64,000 bases of DNA from Longimicrobium terrae (GCF_014202995.1 NZ_JACHIA010000013.1:112412-176411), one strand, 5' to 3'. Counted from the stretch's first letter, positions 35,526-45,769 are shown. Notes: generated from the sequence alone by a model not told the origin. Translations and numbers: made by a program.

Positions 35526-36296
35526 GGGCAGACTACGTTTGGCTGGACCACAGCCTGCGCAAGGCGCCGCCGGGAACGGACGGGTTCTGGGTGGGAGCCT
35601 GGTGCACAACAAGCGGGATCTGCCGGGCAATATGTACATGCGCAACCGGTACTACGACGCGCAGGCCGGCCGCTTCACGCAGGAAGACCCGATCGGCCTC
35701 GCGGGCGGGCTTTACGCGTTCGGTTCGCGGCGGGCGATCCGGGGAGCTATTCAGACCCGTACGAATTAAAATGCGCAGCCCACCTGTACAGGAAACATGG
35801 GCTGCTGGGAGGGCTCGGAATCGGTCGCACGACGTGACTTGGTCGCCTTTCGCATGACCAGTAAGACGACCTCGCCCTTTCGATCAGTCTTCTGGACGGG
35901 ACCGTGCGCGAGCCTTTGACGGCGATGCTGGACGTGGGCAGATTCGGTTGGTGGGGAACACCAATAATGGTCAACCTGCTGGCTCTCCCAAAGGACGAAT
36001 CATCGTGACCAGGGAGTTCTTCAATGATGATGGCCCGGCTGGGATACGCAACGGCTGGTCAGCGGGCGTTCATCCTTGCTCATGAGTATGGCCATCAAGT
36101 TCAAAGACGAAACCGAGGTCTGGTCTACCTGGACATGTGCCCTGGGACGAGCATCGGAAACAATTTCAATGCCGCCAGGGAACTCCCCGTTCCGAGTGGT
36201 GGCAGAGGGACGCGAAATATCCTTGGATGCATTCACTCTGGCGCCGCTCAACGCGGAAACTGGCAAACGATACGCAACCAGTTGGGAATCCCGTAA
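35526..36296 (+). pseudogene. Displaced rhs core copy 5 with decayed zincin-like tip
   Basis: Bases 35526-35765 copy only the last ~240 bases of the rhs core (MRNRYYDAQAGRFTQEDPIG). Frameshifts occur around 35600 and 35725. The tip is related to tip 4: CAAHLYRKHGLLGGLGIG at its start, GRIIVTREFFNDDG in a second frame, and RAFILAHEYGHQVQ (HExxH at 36081-36095) in a third. At least three frame changes mean it cannot be translated as one protein. It ends at 36296, 65 bases before its paired lipoprotein. Confidence 0.65.
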
Positions 36297-36361
36297 AATC
36301 CTCCGCGAATATGCGCCTTCGGATGTGCTCCGCCCGAATCTCCGAGCAGATTGCCAGCAGG

Positions 36362-37216
36362 ATGTTGAGGCGCGGGACAGGCATCATCGGGCTTCTTGCA
36401 GGTGCAGCGGTGGCGGCCTGCGGGACAGGAAGGGGCAGCCGAGTTTCAGATGACCTTGGTGCGTTGTACACCCGACAGGACTCCGTTTGGCACGCGGGAT
36501 GGCGGCTCTACTCGCTCGTCGGGGTGATTGATCGTGTTGGCCGTACGGCGGGTTCACTCCCGCTTACGCTCTACGAAATCCGAGACGAGCGAGTAAGTAT
36601 CCTGAATGACCCTTGGGGAAGAGAGTTCCGGTATGCACCAACCGGGACCGCCTTCGAACTCCGGTCGGCGGGCAGTGATGGCGCCTTTGATTCCGGTGAT
36701 GACATCGTTGCCCTTGCTCGTTTGGGACGGGCATTCCCCTGCGAACTGCGCGACGAACTGCAGACCACTCGCTATGAACGGATTGCTCCCCTTTGTGCCA
36801 CCGGAGAGGGTACAACAGTATACCGGCTCTGCCCGGCACTGAACGAGTCCGATCGGCCGGAGCGAATCGTCCCTGCGACTCAACGCGACTCAATTTCGGC
36901 AACCGGGCGCCGGCTCGTACGGGTTGCACGGGCAATCGATGGCTACGGCAGAGAAATCGGAACGTTGCCCGAGACTTTCCGCGGCCCCGGGATTGGCCAC
37001 AGGGACGACCGCGGCGAACTGCCGGATATGTGGGGGACAATAGTACGGTATGTCCGCGCAGGTACAGCGTTTGAGCTTAGGTCCGCAGGTCCGGATCGCA
37101 TTCATGGCTCCGCGGACGACATTGCCGTGAGCGCGACCCTGGGGAGCAGCATTCCCTGCCTTTTCCGGACCCAGTGGGGTGATGAGCAGTGCTGGGAAGC
37201 GCCGCCAGCGTGCTAG
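36362..37216 (+). CDS. Paralogous GspG-like tandem-domain lipoprotein, candidate immunity for tip 5
   Basis: A 284-residue paralogue of the protein at 34554. The lipobox Cys is again at residue 20 (AAVAAC). Two GspG-like units follow (about 45-122 and 178-261), with NDPWGREFRY...LRSAGSDGAFDSGDDI and PDMWGTIVRY...LRSAGPDRIHGSADDI. The Cys positions after each unit (PCELRDE, PCLFRT) match the paralogue. The gene is intact although its toxin partner is decayed, as expected if immunity is kept against kin that still carry the toxin. ATG 36362 is preferred because it reproduces the paralogue's N-terminal length. Confidence 0.7.
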   Translation: MLRRGTGIIGLLAGAAVAACGTGRGSRVSDDLGALYTRQDSVWHAGWRLYSLVGVIDRVGRTAGSLPLTLYEIRDERVSILNDPWGREFRYAPTGTAFELRSAGSDGAFDSGDDIVALARLGRAFPCELRDELQTTRYERIAPLCATGEGTTVYRLCPALNESDRPERIVPATQRDSISATGRRLVRVARAIDGYGREIGTLPETFRGPGIGHRDDRGELPDMWGTIVRYVRAGTAFELRSAGPDRIHGSADDIAVSATLGSSIPCLFRTQWGDEQCWEAPPAC

Positions 37217-37373
37217 CAGGCTCGTGTGGGAACCGGAGCGGCTCGCGAAAAGAACACTAGAAAGGAACTTTTTCGGTTCACATTCGCGTAATTACGCCAG
37301 TAATGCTCGTGGATGGTGACGTGAATCCGTTCTGTCTACTACCATTGAGCGACCGATCATCAGCAAAGGGGGG

Positions 37374-37748
37374 TATACACGTTCGGGGAGGCGCTGGGCC
37401 CTCCTCTGGCGGTGCACCGGTTCGACTACCGGGTTTCGCTGTTCACGCGGTCCGATACGGGTGCGTGCGCCGCTCAGCATGCAGCCGCTGACGATCTACC
37501 CGCACACGAACTGGCGGGGCGACTACCAGATCTGCACGTTCATGACGGGCGAGACGCAGCCCTCATTCTCCGCCGCGGTCCGCATTGGCGGGTACGTTGA
37601 CATCGCTCTCCAATACTCTGAGCCGAAGTTTCTGGGGACGTGTGGGAGGTTTGTGGAGCATTTCGGCTCAATCCAATGCCCCCTGAACGCTGCGCTGCGG
37701 ACTGATGAGGCTGCCGAGGCGCAATACGCTGTCTCCTCATCACAATGA
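37374..37748 (+). pseudogene. Rhs core copy 6: 5' fragment joined to a toxin-tail remnant
   Basis: Bases 37374-37560 copy the start of the duplicated core segment (YTFGEALGP, HRFDYR, then TIYPHTNWRGDYQICTF). The copy then breaks off without the DPxG boundary. From 37461 one frame runs through the break into an unrelated ~60-residue tail (FLGTCGRFVEHFGS), whose stop overlaps the start of the gene at 37745. An internal deletion probably removed the core end and most of a tip, leaving the tip's last residues coupled to their immunity gene. Confidence 0.55.
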
Positions 37749-38200
37749 CAACACTGGATCCGTACATCTACGCCGCCGCAGCTGCAGCCGGTCTGCGGTC
37801 AGGGGACTACACGGTGCTCGTTCCGGGAACGGACGCACACAGCCAAGCCGAGGCATGCCTGACATCCAGGTTCCCGATCGCGGAGTGGGGACGAGTTGAC
37901 TGGTCCAGAGTCAGCCACAGCATCTGCCGACCTTGGGAATCGCTCGAGTCTGCAAGCCTGCTGGTCAACGAGATCGCCGCGCATGTGCCACTGAAAAAAG
38001 AAAACGCGTACGTCATATGGACAAACGCGTTACGCCCCATACTTCACGTCCCGGTCCGGGCTCTAAGGAGTAACCTGTTACCGCTCATGGAGATAGACTG
38101 GGATATGTGGATTGTTGATGATGCCGGAAAGTGGTGCATCGAGGTGTACCATGAAGGCGAACTCTGTTTCGGATCATCGCCGGCTCCAGATGCATGGTGA
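37745..38200 (+). CDS. Candidate cytoplasmic immunity protein
   Basis: A 151-residue protein without signal peptide or membrane helices, acidic and Trp-rich (WESLESASLLVNEIAAHVPL, then MEIDWDMWIVDDAGKW). This composition is usual for cytoplasmic immunity proteins of polymorphic toxins. Its ATG overlaps the stop of the tip remnant (ATGA), so the pair was once coupled. I do not recognise the family. Confidence 0.5.
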   Translation: MTTLDPYIYAAAAAAGLRSGDYTVLVPGTDAHSQAEACLTSRFPIAEWGRVDWSRVSHSICRPWESLESASLLVNEIAAHVPLKKENAYVIWTNALRPILHVPVRALRSNLLPLMEIDWDMWIVDDAGKWCIEVYHEGELCFGSSPAPDAW

Positions 38201-38388
38201 CGGACGGAGTGGCCATGGCGGAATTTCAGGTTTCGGGTGGCAAAGAAATCACGATGGAGCTTTCGCCACGTGTGACTCATGGCGCACTTCGCTTGCAGGG
38301 ACAGCTTCAAGGTCAGTCGATCGTGGGGATCTGGTCGACGGAATCGTTTCCGCAAGCGAAGGGGGGATTCACTGTCACCCGGCAGTGA
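38194..38388 (+). CDS. Possible small protein or gene fragment
   Basis: A 64-codon frame whose ATG overlaps the end of the preceding gene by 7 bases. It reads VSGGKEITMELSPRVTHGAL then GQSIVGIWSTESFPQAKGGF, which resembles the C-terminal strands of a small lipocalin-like or beta-barrel domain. It may be a fragment of a longer gene. No further evidence supports it. Confidence 0.3.
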   Translation: MVTDGVAMAEFQVSGGKEITMELSPRVTHGALRLQGQLQGQSIVGIWSTESFPQAKGGFTVTRQ

Positions 38389-38560
38389 TGCGCTCCTCTG
38401 CGAGGGATTATCGATCGGAAACCGCGTGAAGTCGCTCAGGGTGTGGTTCGAGGAGTGGGCGATCCGCCGCTTGGGCCTGACGAGTAGAACGCGGGCCGGA
38501 ATGCAGGTTTTCTCCCCAGGACCAAGGGCTCCCTCACATTGCGCCGATCTTACGCGACAA

Positions 38561-38845
38561 ATGAACGAACAAGAACTCAGGCTCGTGCTGCAGGTGGCCC
38601 TGCTGGGCGAAGTCGGCCCATCGCTGCGCGCCGTAGCGTATGACCTGCAGGCTGACCGGATTGCGGTTCGGTTCTATCATGACGGTGTGATCTCCGACGA
38701 CGAGCGCGAATCCGCTTCGTGCGTCGGGACTGAACTCATGGCGGCACTCCCGCATTCCATCACCGTTTCAGAAGAACTGATCCGGTGTGATCATCCCCAG
38801 CAGATTCCGCAGGATCTTCCAAAGGTTTTTCGCCGGCGCGAGTGA
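38561..38845 (+). CDS. Small immunity-like protein at the end of the rhs array
   Basis: A 94-residue acidic protein. Its pattern is one I have seen in many small proteins beside polymorphic toxin loci, although I cannot name the family: LLGEVGPSLRAVAYD, then VRFYHDGVISDDERESASCV, and a final VFRRRE. No tip precedes it, so it is an orphan. Its last codons overlap, on the opposite strand, the read-through end of the truncated selO, which shows that the array border cuts selO here. The 172 bases before it hold nothing recognisable. Confidence 0.55.
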   Translation: MNEQELRLVLQVALLGEVGPSLRAVAYDLQADRIAVRFYHDGVISDDERESASCVGTELMAALPHSITVSEELIRCDHPQQIPQDLPKVFRRRE

Positions 38846-39660
38846 GGTTCCGGACGGAAGCAAAGTGTGCGACATGCCGCCGTGCAATGCCGCCCCGCCT
38901 TCTGACGCGGCGCACGCATGACAGTTGCCGCCACGCCCACCGACTGCCACCGTGCCACCAGCCGCGCCGTGCGCTCCACCACCTCGCGCAGAAGGCGGAC
39001 GACGCGGTCCGGCTCGCCCGTCAGATGGGGGAAATGATGGTCGATGACGTACTCCGCCAGCGTGCGCAGGTGCTCCGTCTCCCCGCGCGACGCGAACACC
39101 TGGAACGTGCCGAAACGCACGTGGCTGGGCGCCAGGCGAACGAGCGTGGCCGCGGTCTCCATCGTTTCCCGCCGCACCGGCTCTCTGCTGCCGGTGATGC
39201 ACAGCCCGCGCGTCGTCGGGATTCCAAGCCCGTGCATGGCCTCGCCGCACAGGTATTCGCGGATGGTGGAGCGCAGCACCGCGCGCTCGTCGAATCCGCG
39301 CGAGAACGGCGTGCCGCCGCCGCCCTTGAGGTGCAGATCCCACTTGCCGCCAGGCGCGCGCACCTCGCCGAGAAGGATGGCGCGGCCGTCGCCCAGTTGC
39401 GGCACCCACGCGCCGAACTGGTGGCCGGCGTACAGCATGGCGGCCGGCTCCGCGCCGGGAAGCGCCTCGTTGCCGCTGAACGCCTTCCACCAGAACCCGT
39501 CCTCCGCTTCCGCGGCGTCGATCCCCAGCAGTTCCGCCGCATCCGGGTTCCAGGCCACGGGATGCGGATCCCGCAGCGGCGTGGGCTGCACCCGTCGCGC
39601 GAACGGCTCCCCGAGCCGCGCATACGTGTTGTCGAACTCCAGATGCTTCAGGTCAGCCAC
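38791..39660 (-). pseudogene. selO: Truncated selO (protein adenylyltransferase), 5' half only
   Basis: SelO (YdiU) is a pseudokinase-fold enzyme that AMPylates proteins. The frame from GTG 39660 has a clear SelO N-terminus: LEFDNTYARLGEPF, GHQFGAWVPQLGDGRAILLG, LHLKGGGGTPFSRG, then a segment ending LTGEPDRVVRLLREVVERTA and ARWQSVG at ~38937. A normal SelO has ~480-550 residues. Here homology stops at about residue 240, and 48 unrelated codons follow to the stop at 38791. The lost half held most of the catalytic core. The break coincides with the right border of the rhs array. Confidence 0.85.
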
Positions 39661-39929
39661 GGCGCTTCCATCGCTTGAGACGCTGGTCGGTGATGTTCGC
39701 CTCGAATGAAAGACGCGTGCCCGCAACGGGTTGTGCGTTCGTCGATGAGTTGCCGTGCTGCACGCCAATGAACCTTGGCAAACAGACAGGTCCTCCCAGA
39801 ACGCCGTTCGCGGATGCGGCGGCGTACCCACCGGTGACGGGAAACGTTACAGGGTGGACACGCCGGGGTGAACCGGATATAGTTCGGTCGTTCACGGGGT
39901 GCGTGGGTCGTCTGCAAGGGCGGGGCTGG

Positions 39930-40499
39930 ATGGAAGCAAGACTGGCCAGAAGCACGGAGCAACTCGCCACGGAAGCGGAAGAATGGACACACGCGGACCT
40001 GATTGCGCTCTGGCGCCGGATTCAGTCCGGAGAGCGCATTGCGGGCTGGGGGCGCGGAAAGGTATTCGAGTACCTCGTGATTCGCGCATTCCAGCTGGAA
40101 GGCGCGGTGATCCGCTGGCCCTTCCAAGTTTCTTATCCGCAGCGTTTTGGCACGATGGAACAGCATGACGGCTTCGTGTACGTGCGTGATCGCGCATTTC
40201 TGATCGAAAGCAAGGCAACTGCCGAAGCACCCGGGATCGAGGCGGTCGCAAAGCTGCGGTTTCGGCTGGAAGCGCGTCCGCCCGGAACCATGGGGCTTCT
40301 GTTCAGCGTCGCCACGTTTTCCGAGCCCACCGAAGTCTTCACGCAGTTCGCGTCGCCGCTGAATGTTCTGCTCTGGACCGGAAAGGACGTCGATCTCGCA
40401 CTGCGGACCGGGCGAATGCGATCGGGTCTGGAGCAGAAACTTCGGTTCGCCAACGAGTTCGGACTCTCCAACTACTCCTTTGTGAGGTCGCAGCCATGA
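39930..40499 (+). CDS. PD-(D/E)XK nuclease-like protein
   Basis: A 189-residue protein with a restriction-endonuclease-like site: E47 in GRGKVFEYLVIRAF, D80 in EQHDGFVYV, and E93-S-K95 in FLIESKA. These spacings fit the alpha-beta-beta-beta-alpha-beta core of Mrr-like or archaeal-resolvase-like nucleases. It has no separate DNA-binding domain; residues 10-35 form an acidic helix. The ATG at 39930 is chosen over upstream ATGs because conserved-looking sequence starts there. Its stop overlaps the next start (ATGA at 40496), so the two proteins are made together and probably act together. The 269 bases upstream, up to selO, contain no gene. Confidence 0.7.
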   Translation: MEARLARSTEQLATEAEEWTHADLIALWRRIQSGERIAGWGRGKVFEYLVIRAFQLEGAVIRWPFQVSYPQRFGTMEQHDGFVYVRDRAFLIESKATAEAPGIEAVAKLRFRLEARPPGTMGLLFSVATFSEPTEVFTQFASPLNVLLWTGKDVDLALRTGRMRSGLEQKLRFANEFGLSNYSFVRSQP

Positions 40500-41026
40500 T
40501 CAGCGTGGTGGTAGGAGGTGAAGCAGAGCATCGACTGGTCCAGGCGCTGCTTGCCGATCTGATGGAGGAACACGGAGTCTCCGTGCGGTCCGGCAGCAGC
40601 GCCGACGACGCGAGGCCGTTCGCACGACAGATCATGATTGAGCACCCGCGCCCGGTTGCCTTCGTGATCAATGCCGATTCCACCAATCCGCAGCGGGTAA
40701 GGGAAACGCAGTCCGGACTGAAATCCTACTTTCGCCCGTGGGCACGGTGTCCGTTTCTGGTCATGCAGTTCGAGCCGGAAGCAGAAACGATCTACTTTGA
40801 GCGGCCCGCCATCCTGGAGCGGCTGCTGGGGAGAGCGCTGGACCCGGTTGTTGTCGCGGCGGGGCGAGCCGCGCCCAAGCGGGTGCTGGAAGTTCTTGCG
40901 GGGAGCGAGGCGCGGCACCTTGTGGATCGTCTTACGGAAGATGATCTGCGGGAACTGCGCGCCACGGCCGCCATCACAAGACTCCGCAATTTCGTGCGGA
41001 CCAGCGCTCTCGCCGCCGCCGCGTGA
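40496..41026 (+). CDS. Partner of the PD-(D/E)XK nuclease; TOPRIM-like sequence
   Basis: A 176-residue protein translated from an ATGA overlap with the nuclease gene. The opening MISVVVGGEAEHRLVQALL and the later VAFVINADSTN resemble the E and D strands of a TOPRIM fold, as in OLD-type nucleases and DUF4276. MQFEPEAETIYFERPA then recalls the metal-site helix. The usual DxD is not clear, so the family call is tentative. The C-terminal third is helical. The tight coupling suggests a two-component nuclease or defence unit, but the reaction is unknown. Confidence 0.5.
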   Translation: MISVVVGGEAEHRLVQALLADLMEEHGVSVRSGSSADDARPFARQIMIEHPRPVAFVINADSTNPQRVRETQSGLKSYFRPWARCPFLVMQFEPEAETIYFERPAILERLLGRALDPVVVAAGRAAPKRVLEVLAGSEARHLVDRLTEDDLRELRATAAITRLRNFVRTSALAAAA

Positions 41027-41043
41027 TCCGCTGAAAGGACAGG

Positions 41044-41157
41044 ATGACGCCTGCATTCTACGCCACGTACGACGGTGACGTGCTGCGGCCGGAGACGCCC
41101 GTCAACCTCGTCCGCACACCCGACGATCGAAACCGATCTTCACGCGGAGGAGGCTGA
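41044..41157 (+). CDS. Short AF2212-like antitoxin fragment
   Basis: A 37-residue frame (MTPAFYATYDGDVLRPETP at its start) that matches the N-terminus of small AF2212/DUF104-like antitoxins of VapBC-type systems. Those normally continue for ~30 more residues; here the frame ends in an Arg/Ser/Gly tail. No PIN toxin follows. It is likely a remnant. It has a GGACAGG site before the ATG. Confidence 0.35.
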   Translation: MTPAFYATYDGDVLRPETPVNLVRTPDDRNRSSRGGG

Positions 41158-41271
41158 TCCGGCGAAACGGCCACCGCCGTCATCGTTTCTTCGCACGGCG
41201 CTTTTCGTTGGCTCTGGAGGTTGACGACGATCCGTGTTTTCGCCCGCGGACCATCACGGGTGAATAACGAA

Positions 41272-41299
41272 GCGGGCCCGGCGTTTCCGCCGGACCCGC
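41272..41299. terminator. Terminator of the xanthine dehydrogenase operon
   Basis: A 12-bp stem, GCGGGCCCGGCG (41272-41283) with CGCCGGACCCGC (41288-41299), has one imperfect pair and a 4-base loop. It lies 28 bases beyond the stop of the minus-strand FAD-subunit gene. Confidence 0.7.
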
Positions 41300-41327
41300 G
41301 TAACAACCCGTCATGGGAGCCGGGATT

Positions 41328-42149
41328 CTACACCGTTTCCGTCCACCACTGCCCGAGCAGGTTGCCGGCCACGCGCAGCCGGTACGCGGCGGTGGAGCGC
41401 ACATCGTCGATGGGGGTGATCTCCGCGGCCAGTACGCGCTGCGCCTCCTCGATCGTGGCGCCGTCCGCCAGGGCGCGCTCCGTACGCGGCACGCGCACCA
41501 CGGTGGCCGCCACGCTGCCAAAGGCGACGCGCGGCTCGGGGCCGCGCACCGCCGCCATCACCACCTTGCTGATGGCCTGCGCCGCCCGCGTCCCCACCTT
41601 GCGGAACCACTGCGCCCCGTCCGTGCGCGGAATCTCGATCGCCACGATCAGCTCGTCGGGGCGGATCACGGTGGCGCGGTAGCCGGTGTAGATCTCCGTT
41701 ACCGGAATGCGCCGCTCGCCAGACACGCTGCGCAGCACCACCACCGCATCCGCCACCGCCAGCACCGGCAGGCTGTCGCCCGCGGGGGAGCCGTTGGCCA
41801 CGTTCCCCGCCAGCGTGCCGCGGTTCTGGATCTGCACGCCGCCTACCTCGCGCGCCGCGGCCACCAGCGCCGGCATCCGCCGGTTCACCACGTCGGAGCG
41901 GATCAGCTCCGTGTACGTGGTCAGCGCGCCGATGCGCAGTGCCTCGCCATCCTCCGAGATCCCGCGCAGTTCATCCAGCGGCCACAGGTTGATGAACCGC
42001 CGCGCGGGCTGCTGTCCGAAGTTGAGCGTCACGAACACGTCCGTGCACCCGGCGACGGGCGTGAGCGGCGCGTCCTCGTTCATCATCACCAGCGCCTCGT
42101 CCACGGAGCGGGGCTCGCGCAGTTGCAGCGTCGTCGTCGCGATCTTCAT
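41328..42149 (-). CDS. Xanthine dehydrogenase, FAD-binding subunit
   Basis: A 273-residue CoxM/XdhB-type subunit that passes electrons from the Fe-S centres to FAD and NAD. The FAD loop is TPVAGCTDVFV near the N-terminus, and IQNRGTLAGNVANGSPAGDS is the second FAD motif. The C-terminal domain ends LRVAGNLLGQWW. The start at 42149 overlaps the 2Fe-2S subunit stop by 4 bases. It is the last gene of a three-gene operon whose order (Mo, Fe-S, FAD) is common for this enzyme class. Assignment to purine rather than another substrate rests on the linked urate and allantoin genes. Confidence 0.9.
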   Translation of the reverse strand: MKIATTTLQLREPRSVDEALVMMNEDAPLTPVAGCTDVFVTLNFGQQPARRFINLWPLDELRGISEDGEALRIGALTTYTELIRSDVVNRRMPALVAAAREVGGVQIQNRGTLAGNVANGSPAGDSLPVLAVADAVVVLRSVSGERRIPVTEIYTGYRATVIRPDELIVAIEIPRTDGAQWFRKVGTRAAQAISKVVMAAVRGPEPRVAFGSVAATVVRVPRTERALADGATIEEAQRVLAAEITPIDDVRSTAAYRLRVAGNLLGQWWTETV

Positions 42150-42552
42150 GCGTTCTGAATGGCGCGGTAGATGGCTTCGTAGCCGGTGCAGCGGCACAGG
42201 TTTCCCGCCAGTCCCGTGCGGATCTGCTCCAGCGACGGATCGGGGCCCAGCGCCACGGCCGACAGGATCATTCCCGGCGTGCAGATGCCGCACTGCGCGC
42301 CGCTGAACTCGCTGAAGGCGCGCTGGTACGGGTGGTCGCCGCCCAGCCCCTCGATGGTCACGATCTCCGCGTCGCGCGCCTGGGCAAACGGTACCAGGCA
42401 CGACACCGACGGCTGGCCGTCGATCAGCACCGTGCAGGCGCCGCACTCGCCCTCGCCGCACCCTTCCTTGGTTCCCGTCAGCCCGCAGTCCTCGCGCAGC
42501 ACGTCCAGCAGCCGCTTCATGGGGTGCGCGTCGACCGTGGTCTCGGCGCCGT

Positions 42553-42568
<16 letters not shown>
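42146..42568 (-). CDS. Xanthine dehydrogenase, 2Fe-2S subunit
   Basis: A 140-residue CoxS/XdhC-type subunit with two [2Fe-2S] clusters. The plant-ferredoxin-like cluster is bound by CGEGECGACTVLIDG plus a later Cys (SVSC). The second is bound by CGICTPGM and CRCTGYEAI. The ATG at 42568 has a GGAGGTGG site. It overlaps the Mo-subunit gene by 16 bases and the FAD-subunit gene by 4, so the three subunits are translated as a set. Confidence 0.95.
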
Positions 42569-44670
<2,102 letters not shown>

Positions 44671-45151
44671 GCGGGTTCTGCGGCTAGTGGTATCCGGGGA
44701 AGAAAAGTCAGGAAGGGATAACCTATCCTGATCCGGGCGTAAATGCGACCTCCCGACCAGCAACGGCCAGAACTTTCGGGCGGGGCGGCGGCGGCCCGTC
44801 CGCGGCGGGAAAGGCGGAAACGAGTGAGGCGGGCAAGTGGCCGCTCTCCGTCCATTTCAAGGCCTCTCCACCCGATCGCGCCAGGGTTCCGGGGGCCGCG
44901 CCGGAAGGCTGGCGTGGCGGTGGGCGCGCTCCTGCGGGAAGGGGCGCTCTTCGGCCGCGCGACCCGTTTGCGGCTTCGCGTGTGACGGCGTCAACCGCGT
45001 CGAACGGAAAACAGGGCGCATCAAGCCATTCCGTGCGATAAATGGCGGATGAGGACAGCGGATGGCCGTCCCGCGGATTGCCGTTCCGTCCCCGCTTGGC
45101 TATGGTTCGGGCGTATCCAGCAGCGCATTCCTCCAGCTTTCACCCGCTCGC
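44671..45151. other. Divergent promoter region between xdh and guanine deaminase genes
   Basis: 481 gene-free bases between two divergent purine-degradation units. Upstream of the xdh start a small inverted repeat GGATA-ACC-TATCC lies at 44716-44728 and could be an operator, though its arms are only 5 bases. The rest is GC-rich with no recognisable element. Several open frames run through it, but none looks like a protein. Confidence 0.35.
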
Positions 45152-45721
45152 ATGATCATCCCGCCCGTCCAGATCGACTATCCCGACTGGGTTCAGCATA
45201 CGGTAGACTGGGACCGCCGCTACACGTCCGATCACGACAAGATGCGGCTGGCCATCGACCTCTCCCGCCAGAACGTGGTTCGCAAAACGGGAGGTCCGTT
45301 CGGCGCGGCCATCTTCAATGCCGCCACGGGCGAGCTGGTTTCCGTGGGGATGAACAGCGTGGTGCGGCTCAACAACTGCACGCTGCACGGCGAGATGGTG
45401 GCGTTCATGATGGCGCAGTCGCGGCTGAGCTGCTTCAGCCTGCGAACGAGCGACGGGCCCGAGTACGTGCTGGCCACCTCGTGCGAGCCCTGCGCCATGT
45501 GCCTGGGCGCCACGCTGTGGAGCGGAGTGCGCCGCGTGCTGTGCGGCGCCAGCCGCGACGACGCCCGCCGCATCGATTTTGACGAGGGCCCGGTGTTCCC
45601 CGATTCGTACGCCTATCTGGCGGAGCGCGGCATCCGATTCGAGCACGGCCTGTTGCGCGACGAGGCGGATGAGGTGCTTCAGCTGTACGGTTCGTCAAAG
45701 GGAATCATCTACAACGGATGA
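45152..45721 (+). CDS. Guanine deaminase-type nucleobase deaminase
   Basis: A 189-residue deaminase of the cytidine-deaminase fold. The zinc site is complete: HGEMVAFM (His ligand and catalytic Glu) and SCEPCAMC (the PCxxC pair). GGPFGAAIF and LCGASRDDARRIDFDE fit the guanine deaminase (GuaD) subgroup, which converts guanine to xanthine. The ATG at 45152 (MIIPPVQIDYP) is preferred to upstream starts, which would add a Ser/Pro-rich leader. It is divergent from the xanthine dehydrogenase operon that would take its product, and 48 bases before the DUF6986 gene. Confidence 0.85.
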   Translation: MIIPPVQIDYPDWVQHTVDWDRRYTSDHDKMRLAIDLSRQNVVRKTGGPFGAAIFNAATGELVSVGMNSVVRLNNCTLHGEMVAFMMAQSRLSCFSLRTSDGPEYVLATSCEPCAMCLGATLWSGVRRVLCGASRDDARRIDFDEGPVFPDSYAYLAERGIRFEHGLLRDEADEVLQLYGSSKGIIYNG

Positions 45722-45769
45722 ACGGCGGAGCAGCGTGCGACGGTGCCGGAGGGCGGAGGTGATCGGCCG

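Noticed and set aside
35502..35837. Treating core copy 5 as an intact gene
   Set aside because: Several frame changes are needed to follow the core and the tip, so no single protein can be made.
37303..37491. A short plus-strand frame before core copy 6
   Set aside because: It crosses into the core copy in the wrong frame and has no ribosome site.
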